From the NCBI RefSeq assembly GCF_965205175.1, contig NZ_OZ242038.1, positions 1,178,001-1,242,000 of the forward strand: a stretch of 64,000 bases of DNA, given 5' to 3'. Every line of letters starts with the position of its first letter. Positions within the stretch are counted from its first letter, which is position 1. The position numbers were made by a program, and so were the translations under genes. Under the pieces are notes generated by a model. The model saw only the letters and a program-made list of their open reading frames with translations, did no database searches and was not told the origin of the DNA. Below are positions 8,666-15,060 of the stretch, piece after piece. The DNA is from Poriferisodalis sp965205175. Lineage in GTDB: Bacteria; Actinomycetota; Acidimicrobiia; Acidimicrobiales; Poriferisodalaceae.

Positions 8666-9157
8666 TCAGCCCAGAGCCGGAGTGCCTTCGAAGTTTCCCG
8701 GATCGTCGATGGTGGGCAGCACCGGGCGTGACCGCCAGTCCATGGCCTCTTCGATGCCGTCGATCACTGCGGTCCATTCCTCGGGCTTCCAGCCCTGGGC
8801 GGCGCCGACCACGCTGGCGTCTTGGGCGACATGCACCAGTGCCGGCAGGCGTTCAAGACCCAGCGATCGCACGAACTCCCGCTCAGGGTCGAGCAGCACG
8901 AGGTAGTCGTCGGCAAAGCGGCCCAGAAAGCTGCGCGCACCCTGCGCATCGCTGCACACCACGAACGCACAGCGCACGTCAGCTTCCTCGTAGACCGCGA
9001 ACAGACGTGCGGCGGTGGGCAGAATCCAGCCGCTCTGGTGGGTGTAGGGGTCGATGACCACGCCCATCAGATTGAAGACCACCAGCCATTCGGCCACGGT
9101 GTGGGTGTGGCCGCTGAGCGTCTCCAGCTTGATGTCCGCCGTCGGCGAGTCAGGCAC
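8666..9157 (-). CDS. Thioredoxin-fold / redoxin-like protein
   Basis: Protein of 163 residues with a redoxin-type layout: ADIKLETLSG opening, a WLVVFNLMGVV strand, YEEADVRCAFVVCSD, and a LERLPALVHVAQDAS segment that provides the cis-Pro of the thioredoxin fold. The strand-following loop (VVIDPYTHQSGW) has no CxxC, so classical disulfide chemistry is unlikely. The start GTG at 9157 is chosen because a TAGCTT box lies exactly 7 bases upstream; the open frame continues further but is Arg-rich. Function unknown beyond the fold. Confidence 0.65.
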   Translation of the reverse strand: MPDSPTADIKLETLSGHTHTVAEWLVVFNLMGVVIDPYTHQSGWILPTAARLFAVYEEADVRCAFVVCSDAQGARSFLGRFADDYLVLLDPEREFVRSLGLERLPALVHVAQDASVVGAAQGWKPEEWTAVIDGIEEAMDWRSRPVLPTIDDPGNFEGTPALG

Positions 9158-9164
9158 GGCAGGC

Positions 9165-9170
9165 AAGCTA
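9165..9170 (-). promoter_or_regulatory. -10 box of a leaderless promoter (redoxin-like gene)
   Basis: TAGCTT on the minus strand, 7 bases before the GTG at 9157. The whole TAG-C-T-GCCTGCC-GTG context is nearly identical to that of pepN (17717-17730). Confidence 0.6.
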
Positions 9171-9499
9171 CCGCCCAACACGCCAGTCACAGCAGCGTCC
9201 GGGCCAACAAGCAGCGGGGCAAATCCGGGCGATTCGCGCCGCCCCCGGGCAGCTAGCCGAGCAGCTGGTTCGACTCCGCCGAGCCCGCCGACATGGCCGC
9301 ACAGCGCCGACCATTGCTGCCGTGTTGGACACCCCGACATGCGAGTTCTGGCAGAGGTGGCGCGGCAGCCGTCGTGCGAGGCGCGCACACACCGGCCAGG
9401 TCGGCAGGAGGCGGTAATGGGTCGGGAGCTGTGGGGCTTTGGTGTCGGGGTGTCGGCACCCGCCCGTGCCCGTCCGCTATGTGGCCTCGTGGTGCAGTC
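9171..9499. other. Intergenic region upstream of tRNA-Ala
   Basis: About 330 bases between the redoxin promoter and the tRNA. No coding region with family resemblance is visible; the open frames here are short, Arg/Pro-rich shadows. It should carry the tRNA promoter, but no clear -35/-10 pair was identified. Confidence 0.5.
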
Positions 9500-9572
9500 G
9501 GGGGTGTAGCTCAGCTGGTAGAGCGCTTCGGTCGCATCGAAGAGGCCAGGGGTTCGACTCCCCTCACCTCCA
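9500..9572 (+). tRNA. tRNA-Ala (anticodon CGC)
   Basis: A complete cloverleaf can be folded. Acceptor stem GGGGGTG (9500-9506) pairs with CACCTCC (9565-9571) and includes the G3-T70 wobble that marks alanine tRNAs. D-arm is GCTC/GAGC, anticodon stem CTTCG/CGAAG with loop GTCGCAT giving anticodon CGC (9533-9535), and T-stem AGGGG/CCCCT with loop TTCGACT. Discriminator base A at 9572; CCA is not encoded. It reads GCG codons, which are frequent in this GC-rich DNA. Confidence 0.95.
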
Positions 9573-9610
9573 CGCCCTCCACGTGCCGGTGATCCCCAGC
9601 CACCTGCTCA

Positions 9611-11083
9611 CTACAAGCACAGCAGTGCGAGCCAGTGGCTGAGCAGCTGCTTGGGGCGGTTATGGGTCGGGGGGTGGCGGGGCTCGATGCTTGGGTGTTG
9701 GTGGATGCGGTCGTGGCAGGACCAGCACACGAGGACGAGGTTGTCGAGTCGGGTGGCGCCGCCGTGTGACCAGGGGGTGATGTGGTGGGCTTCGCAGTCG
9801 GCGGGGGGTGCGTTGCAGCCGATGCAGGCGCCGTCGCGTGCGATGAGCGCGCGGCGTTGGGCTGCGGTGGGGGCGCGGCTGGGGGTGGTCTCATAGACCG
9901 GGGTGAGCTGGTCCGCGAAGATGGTCAGTGACAGGTCGTTGTTGCATGCGAGGCGTTGCAGCACTGCTGGCGGGACGGGGCCGCCGGCGGGGATCTCGGC
10001 GACGCCGCCGGGCCCGCCGAGCAGTGCTGCGAGGTCGGCCCTGACGATGATCTGCGCCTCACGGCGCCCCTGCATGCCGGCCGGCAGCCGAGCCGGGGCG
10101 CCGTGTCGCGGTCGGTCTGTGACGGGACTGCCGCAGCTGGGTGCTGGTGACGCGGCGGTGGTTGGGCTGTTGGCCGTGCGGGGAGAAGCTGTTGCCGGTG
10201 CGCTGGCTTGTGAGGGGACCGGTGTCGTGATCGAGGTCGTAGCGCAGGCGCTGCTTGAGTCGGTGTTCGCGTCAGCCGTGTGGCCGCCGGGATCGTGGTA
10301 CGGGCGAGTGCTGGTCACGAGGATGTCGAGCGCGTCGGCCATGCGCTGATCAGGGGTGCGCAAAGCGGTGCCGGCTGCTGCGTCGCCGGCTGTGGCGCCG
10401 TGGTCGGCCGAGGTGCGGCGTTGGCCGTGCTGCTGCTGGTGTTGGTGTTGGCGGCGGTCGTGTTGGCGCAACAGTTCTGCTTGGTGTCGCAGGGTGTGCT
10501 GGATGCGGGCGCCGGTCTCGGGGTCGAACGCGCCGCGCATCTGCACTGACCCGTCGTCGCCGTTCCAGAACCGCACGCTGCGGCTGCGCCGAAGCCGAGC
10601 GTGCCGTTCGGCTGCGGCTTCGGCGGTGAGCTGCCGCGCGGTCCAGCGCTGCGCCGCCTGGGCGAACTCGTCGTCGGGCAAAGTCCTGGCCAACTGCATC
10701 AGATCGGCGGAGCCCTGCACCGCCGCAGGCCCCGCGCAGCGTGCCGCCTGTGTCAGCCTGGACGCGTTCGCGAAGCTGATCTCGCCCGCCGACACCGCTC
10801 GGCGCGCCGCGGGCAACTGTGCGAGCTGAGCGTCGGTGCGCACCTTGCGGACAGCCTCTGAGCGTGACAGCCCGCCGAGCCGGCTCAACAAGCCGACGCC
10901 GCCGTCGCCGTGACGCTCACGAGACGCCACCACAGACGCTGCTTTGGTCTCGAGCAGCTCAACACGGCTGCGCAGCGACTTCGCCGCCGACAACGCTCTG
11001 CGCAGCTCCCCGGTGGACGCGTCCTCCACCGCGTCGAGCGCCGAGCCGATCTCATCGAGCGCCTGCTCTACATGCGAGAACAC
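9611..11083 (-). CDS. DUF222 / HNH endonuclease domain protein (13E12-repeat family)
   Basis: Protein of 490 residues with the actinobacterial DUF222 N-terminal region (helical, LSRSEAVRKVRTDAQLAQLP and GEISFANASRLTQAA) followed by an HNH nuclease domain: CIGCNAPPADCEAHHITPW, then an N-containing GGATRLDNLVLVCWSCHDRIH. The two CxxC pairs and the HH are all present, so the nuclease is likely intact. A His/Gln-rich low-complexity segment lies near the middle. Start GTG 11083 is supported by a TAGAGT box six bases upstream. Such genes are repeated in actinobacterial genomes; it sits 38 bases beyond the 3' end of tRNA-Ala. Confidence 0.85.
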   Translation of the reverse strand: MFSHVEQALDEIGSALDAVEDASTGELRRALSAAKSLRSRVELLETKAASVVASRERHGDGGVGLLSRLGGLSRSEAVRKVRTDAQLAQLPAARRAVSAGEISFANASRLTQAARCAGPAAVQGSADLMQLARTLPDDEFAQAAQRWTARQLTAEAAAERHARLRRSRSVRFWNGDDGSVQMRGAFDPETGARIQHTLRHQAELLRQHDRRQHQHQQQHGQRRTSADHGATAGDAAAGTALRTPDQRMADALDILVTSTRPYHDPGGHTADANTDSSSACATTSITTPVPSQASAPATASPRTANSPTTAASPAPSCGSPVTDRPRHGAPARLPAGMQGRREAQIIVRADLAALLGGPGGVAEIPAGGPVPPAVLQRLACNNDLSLTIFADQLTPVYETTPSRAPTAAQRRALIARDGACIGCNAPPADCEAHHITPWSHGGATRLDNLVLVCWSCHDRIHQHPSIEPRHPPTHNRPKQLLSHWLALLCL

Positions 11084-11089
11084 ACAAAC

Positions 11090-11095
11090 ACTCTA
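11090..11095 (-). promoter_or_regulatory. -10 box of a leaderless promoter (HNH gene)
   Basis: TAGAGT on the minus strand followed by 6 bases (GTTTGT) and the GTG at 11083. Confidence 0.5.
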
Positions 11096-11733
11096 GCAGC
11101 AACTTCACAATGACACACACCAAATCGCCACACAATATCGATGGAAATGGTATTCGCCTGAGTTCAACAATATCGAGCTTGTACACGCCACCAACAGTCC
11201 CGCACGACTGCTCGTTCACATTGATCTACGCCCGACGGCCGGCCAAAAGAGTATACCCGTTACTGCACACCTACAGCAGCTGCATACTTGGACACAGGCT
11301 ACGGCGAAATCGGCTACGATCAAGTAGGTGCAGCAACCTTTATCGGTCGCTTGCGCGATGCCAGACGATGCCGCGCTGACAGCCTCGGCGCGCTCGCAAC
11401 ACATAAGTCTCGCCAGGCCAGTGCTCGCCAGGCCAGTTCTCGGCAGCCCAGCTCAGCACGGGAACCAAACGCTACGAGAGACGTTAGGCAATGACACCAA
11501 ATCCACGGCTGAAATACGCATGCACCTCCTCCCCGTATTGTCAATGAGTTCGCCTGTCGAGTCGCTAAATCTGATTGCGAAGCTCCTAGTGTTGCCGGCT
11601 GCCGTTGCGATGGTTGTTCCTGCTTGAATTCACCGCCAAATCGTCAGTTCATCGCTGTCGATATCATCGCTGTCGATATGGTGATGCGGCAATGCTCTGC
11701 GTGTCATCGGCTGCCCGAGTCAGTCGACGAGAG
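11096..11733. other. AT-richer non-coding region with two 15-bp tandem repeats
   Basis: About 640 bases without a recognisable gene and visibly richer in A/T than the surroundings. It holds two tandem duplications: CTCGCCAGGCCAGT at 11409-11422 and 11424-11437, and ATCGCTGTCGATAT at 11651-11664 and 11666-11679. Open frames here (for example 11328-11627) lack family resemblance and codon bias. The composition shift beside an HNH gene and a tRNA could mark an insertion scar. Confidence 0.5.
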
Positions 11734-11739
11734 TAGGTA
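11734..11739 (+). promoter_or_regulatory. Possible -10 box of a leaderless promoter (binding lipoprotein)
   Basis: TAGGTA followed by 6 bases and the ATG at 11746. The last base is A, not T, so it is a weaker match than the others. Confidence 0.35.
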
Positions 11740-11745
11740 CATCAG

Positions 11746-13062
11746 ATGTCCGAATGGGCATCGGCGCATCCGAGACAGCAGTATCCTCATGTGGCGATGT
11801 CGTTGCGTTGGGTTCGGACCACCAACCGAGCGGACACGGTCCACGTGGTGGCCCAGCGCGCCGAAGCTCGTACTCAAGGCGCTGCGGCTGTAGACGCAGC
11901 GCGACGGTGCTGGCGAAACACCGCCCAGCGCCGGGGGCTCGCCATCGCGGCCGTGCTGCTGGCGGTGAGCTGTGGCACCGGTGCTGCGGCAGACGCAGAC
12001 GCCGAAAGGCACGGCGCTGGCGCTCCGGATGCTGACCCAGACGCGTCACGGCACGCATCACCGCTCGCACCGGTGCCGGTTGGAGCGACCCAGGATGCAG
12101 ATCTGCTCCAGACGGTGCAGTCGCGGGGCGTGCTGAACTGCGGCGTGTACGGCGCTGCGGTGGCGTTCTCAGAGACGCAGCCCGACGGCAGCACCACCGG
12201 TTTCGATGCCGACTACTGCCGCGCACTGGCAATCGTCATGCTCGGCGACGCAGATGCGGTCAGATTCGTGCCGTTGACGTCGGCTGAACGCTTCACGGCG
12301 TTGCAGACGGGACTGATCGACGTGCTGGTGCGCAATACGACCTGGACGCAGAGCCGCGACGGGGACTTGGGCTTCGACTTCGCGCCGGTCACCTTCTACG
12401 ACGGCCAACAGCTCATGGGGCGCGTCAGCGACGGGTTCACCGCTGCCTCGACCGTCGCGGACATCGCCGGCGCAAGGGTCTGCGCCACAGCGGGAACCAC
12501 CACGGAGAAGAACATCGCGGACGCCGCAGATGCTGCAGGTGTCGAGATCAAGCTCGCGACCTACGAGGACTTGGACATCACCACCGACAGCTTCGTCAAC
12601 GGCACCTGCGATCTGATGACCACCGACGGCTCGGGACTCGTGGGGCGCAAAGCCCGCCAGCAAGGCGACCAGCAGTGGGTGATCTTCCCGTCGGCGCCGT
12701 TCTCCAAAGAACCGCTGGCCCCCGTGTATGTGCGGAACCAGTCCACGTTCGGCGACATCGTCAACTGGACCATCTACGCCACGATCATCTTCGACGAGAA
12801 GGGCATCACCTCGCGGAACGTGGATGATCTGCTCGGCGCCGGCGAGCTCGACGCCGAGGCCGTGAGACTGCTGGGCGGCGAGGGCGAGCTGCAGACCAAG
12901 ATGGGCGTGGCGGCGGACGCGTTCTACGAGGTAGTTCGACAGGTCGGCAACTACGACGAGATCTACGCCCGCAACCTCGCGCCGGTGGGGCTGCAGCGGG
13001 CGGGCACACCCAACGCACGCTGGACCCAAGGAGGGCTGATCTACGCGCCGCCGGCGCGCTGA
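11746..13062 (+). CDS. Amino-acid ABC transporter substrate-binding lipoprotein (SBP_bac_3 family, AapJ-like)
   Basis: Extracytoplasmic binding protein of 438 residues. A lipobox LLAVSC ends a hydrophobic segment at about residues 64-77, so the mature protein is probably a lipoprotein. The domain opens with VQSRGVLNCGVYG, has GFDADYCRALAIVMLGD, the LTSAERFTALQTGLIDVLVRNTTWT stretch and a late VNWTIYATIIFDEKGI segment, features of general L-amino-acid binding proteins (AapJ/BztA). The start at 11746 gives a long cytoplasmic leader; ATG 11797 or a later start would give a more usual signal peptide. No permease or ATPase gene is adjacent, so it is an orphan here. Confidence 0.85.
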   Translation: MSEWASAHPRQQYPHVAMSLRWVRTTNRADTVHVVAQRAEARTQGAAAVDAARRCWRNTAQRRGLAIAAVLLAVSCGTGAAADADAERHGAGAPDADPDASRHASPLAPVPVGATQDADLLQTVQSRGVLNCGVYGAAVAFSETQPDGSTTGFDADYCRALAIVMLGDADAVRFVPLTSAERFTALQTGLIDVLVRNTTWTQSRDGDLGFDFAPVTFYDGQQLMGRVSDGFTAASTVADIAGARVCATAGTTTEKNIADAADAAGVEIKLATYEDLDITTDSFVNGTCDLMTTDGSGLVGRKARQQGDQQWVIFPSAPFSKEPLAPVYVRNQSTFGDIVNWTIYATIIFDEKGITSRNVDDLLGAGELDAEAVRLLGGEGELQTKMGVAADAFYEVVRQVGNYDEIYARNLAPVGLQRAGTPNARWTQGGLIYAPPAR

Positions 13063-13288
13063 GCGTGGCCCTCGGTAGGTGCCTGCACAGGCATGCACCG
13101 ATCTGCGCTGGCGAGCAGCGGGGTGCTTCGGTGGCCGAGTCTGCGCCCGGACTGCCGCTGCCTATCCTCGGACGGCGATGCGATGGTGTGCGAGCCGGCT
13201 CATGGAGCGATGGCGGACGCAGCAAGAGCCCGGTCTGCGAGAACCAGCCGAGAAAGACCGAGCAAGCGGCGCTCGCGGAAGCGCAGAC

Positions 13289-14038
13289 ATGCGTCGCGGC
13301 GTTCGCGGCGGTGCGCATCCGCGGGGTGCTGCGACGGTGGCGCTCGTGCTCGTCGTGTTGATGGCGGCCGCGTGCGGCAGCAGGAACGGCGGCGAGCGCG
13401 CGTCGCGCTATGAAGGACTGGCCGTGCCCGCATCCCAGCTGCGCCAAGTGCCCCAGATGACGTTTGCGGACACCAACGGCGACGAGTTCCGTCTGGCCGC
13501 GGACACGCCCGGACAGGTCCGACTCGTGTACCAGATGTTCACCAACTGCCCCGACATCTGCGGTGTGCAGCTGGCGCAGCTGGCGAGCGTGCTGCGCCGT
13601 CCAGGAGCGCCCCCGAACGTGCAAGTGCTGGCAGTGACGGTGGACCCGCAGCGGGACACGCCAGAGGTGCTGCGCGCGTACCTCGACCAGTTCAGCAAGG
13701 ACTTCGTGGGGCTCATACCCGGCAGCGAGCAGCAGCTGACGGACCTGCAGAACGCGCTGGGAGCACTGGCCTCCATCAAGGTCTTCGACACGACCACCAC
13801 TGCTGCCCCAGCGTCCGCAGGAGGCGATGCCGCCCCAGACCACGACATGGCCCACGGCGACATGGCCCACGGCGACGTCGACTACGACATCGCTCACGAC
13901 GCCCGCGTCTTCGCTTTTGCCCCGAACGGCTACGGCTACGCGCAGTACCCGCATCCGACGCGCCAGACTCAGTTCGACCACGACCTGCCGATCCTCGCGG
14001 CCATCGCCCCCGACGCACCGGCCAACGCCGGGTTGTGA
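13289..14038 (+). CDS. SCO1/SenC-family copper chaperone lipoprotein
   Basis: Predicted lipoprotein of 249 residues (MRRGVRGG start, lipobox LMAAAC) with a thioredoxin-like SCO domain. The copper-binding CPDIC motif supplies Cys87 and Cys91, and the conserved distal His lies in YDIAHDARVFAFAPNG. Just before it is an acquired stretch with DHDMAHGDMAHGD, a His/Met/Asp-rich repeat that could bind extra copper. SCO proteins load the CuA centre of cytochrome c oxidase; the next gene is the assembly factor CtaG, which supports this. The ATG at 13289 is preferred over the upstream GTG at 13079 because it places the signal peptide at the N-terminus. Confidence 0.88.
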   Translation: MRRGVRGGAHPRGAATVALVLVVLMAAACGSRNGGERASRYEGLAVPASQLRQVPQMTFADTNGDEFRLAADTPGQVRLVYQMFTNCPDICGVQLAQLASVLRRPGAPPNVQVLAVTVDPQRDTPEVLRAYLDQFSKDFVGLIPGSEQQLTDLQNALGALASIKVFDTTTTAAPASAGGDAAPDHDMAHGDMAHGDVDYDIAHDARVFAFAPNGYGYAQYPHPTRQTQFDHDLPILAAIAPDAPANAGL

Positions 14039-14054
14039 CCTAGGTTGTCACCCG

Positions 14055-14945
14055 GTGCGATTCTGGTGCTCGGCGTTGGAGGTGCCCTGGACGTGGGCGT
14101 GGCGCGCCTACCCGGGCGTGTGGGCAGCGTCGCTGGCGCTCGCGATCCCGTACTTGGCCACTCGGCGCAAGGCAAACACGCAGCGCACAGCTCCGCTCGA
14201 TCTGGCTGAGTCCGCGGCGGCGCGTCGGCAGACGCGGTGCTTCTTGGCCGGAGTGGCCGCGTTCTGGGTGGCATCGGACTGGCCCCTCGGCGTGCTGGGC
14301 ACCGGCTACCTGGCATCGGCTCACATGGTGCAGTTCATGCTGTACACGTTGGTCTCGGCCCCGCTGCTGGTGCTGGGCATGCCCGAGCCGATGGCCCGCA
14401 GGATGCTGGCCAAGCTGCGGCTCTACCGTTTCACTTCACGGCTCAGCAGACCGGTCGTCGCAGCACTGGTGTTCAACGGCTGCTTGGTGGCTACGCACTC
14501 GCCGTGGGTGACCGACACGCTGCGGTCCAATCAGTTCGGTTCGTTCGCCATGGACGCGGTGTGGCTGGCCTCTGGCCTGCTCGTGTGGTTGCCGATCTGC
14601 TCGCCGCTCGCCGAACACCGGCTGCGGGCCTACCCGTCGAAGATGACCTACCTGTTCTTGGCGCTGGGAGTCGTCCCCGCGGTGCCGGCGGGCTTCTTGA
14701 CGTTTGCGGGCTTCCCGCTCTATGCCACGTACGAACTGGCGCCGCGCTTCTATGGCCTCGATGCTGCGACGGACCAGCAGCTGGCGGGACTCATCATGAA
14801 GCTGGGCGGGATACCCATTGTCTGGGGAACCATCATCGCCATGATGCTGCGATGGGCCGACGAGTCGAAGCATGCCGCTCCCGAGCGGGCCACACCGCCA
14901 CGGATCAGGCCGCCGCAGACCAGGCCGCCGCTCAGTCAGCGATGA
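14055..14945 (+). CDS. ctaG: Cytochrome c oxidase assembly factor CtaG (Caa3_CtaG family)
   Basis: Polytopic membrane protein of 296 residues with the Caa3_CtaG layout: WRAYPGVWAASLALAIPYL first helix, WVASDWPLGVLG, then SAHMVQFMLYTLVSAPLLVLGMPE. In most homologues this last motif is SAHMxQH; here the second His is Phe. Further helices include NGCLVATHSPWV and a final GGIPIVWGTIIAMMLRW. It starts at a GTG 16 bases after the SCO gene and probably forms an operon with it for copper insertion into haem-copper oxidase. The 3' end overlaps the tail of a convergent small gene by 14 bases. Confidence 0.88.
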   Translation: MRFWCSALEVPWTWAWRAYPGVWAASLALAIPYLATRRKANTQRTAPLDLAESAAARRQTRCFLAGVAAFWVASDWPLGVLGTGYLASAHMVQFMLYTLVSAPLLVLGMPEPMARRMLAKLRLYRFTSRLSRPVVAALVFNGCLVATHSPWVTDTLRSNQFGSFAMDAVWLASGLLVWLPICSPLAEHRLRAYPSKMTYLFLALGVVPAVPAGFLTFAGFPLYATYELAPRFYGLDAATDQQLAGLIMKLGGIPIVWGTIIAMMLRWADESKHAAPERATPPRIRPPQTRPPLSQR

Positions 14946-15060
14946 CCAGCGCCCAGTAGACCACCGCGACGATCAGCGCGCCGGACGCGACCAGCGCTCG
15001 CACCGACAGCCACAGTTCGTCGCCGGGCCGCATGGGCCGTCGAGGCGGGCGGCCGAACAT
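14932..15060 (-). CDS. Small single-pass membrane protein coupled to pepN
   Basis: A 42-residue frame that begins MFGRPPRRPMRPGDELWL, continues with one hydrophobic helix (about residues 20-40, LVASGALIVAVVYWALVIA) and ends in D. Its ATG overlaps the pepN stop by one base (TGATG), a typical re-initiation arrangement. The positive N-terminus and single helix predict an N-in membrane protein. It converges on and overlaps ctaG by 14 bases. No family recognised. Confidence 0.55.
   Translation of the reverse strand: MFGRPPRRPMRPGDELWLSVRALVASGALIVAVVYWALVIAD

Noticed and set aside
11328..11627. 99-codon frame in the AT-richer region
   Set aside because: No family likeness, no ribosome site, and it runs across a 15-bp tandem repeat; probably non-coding.
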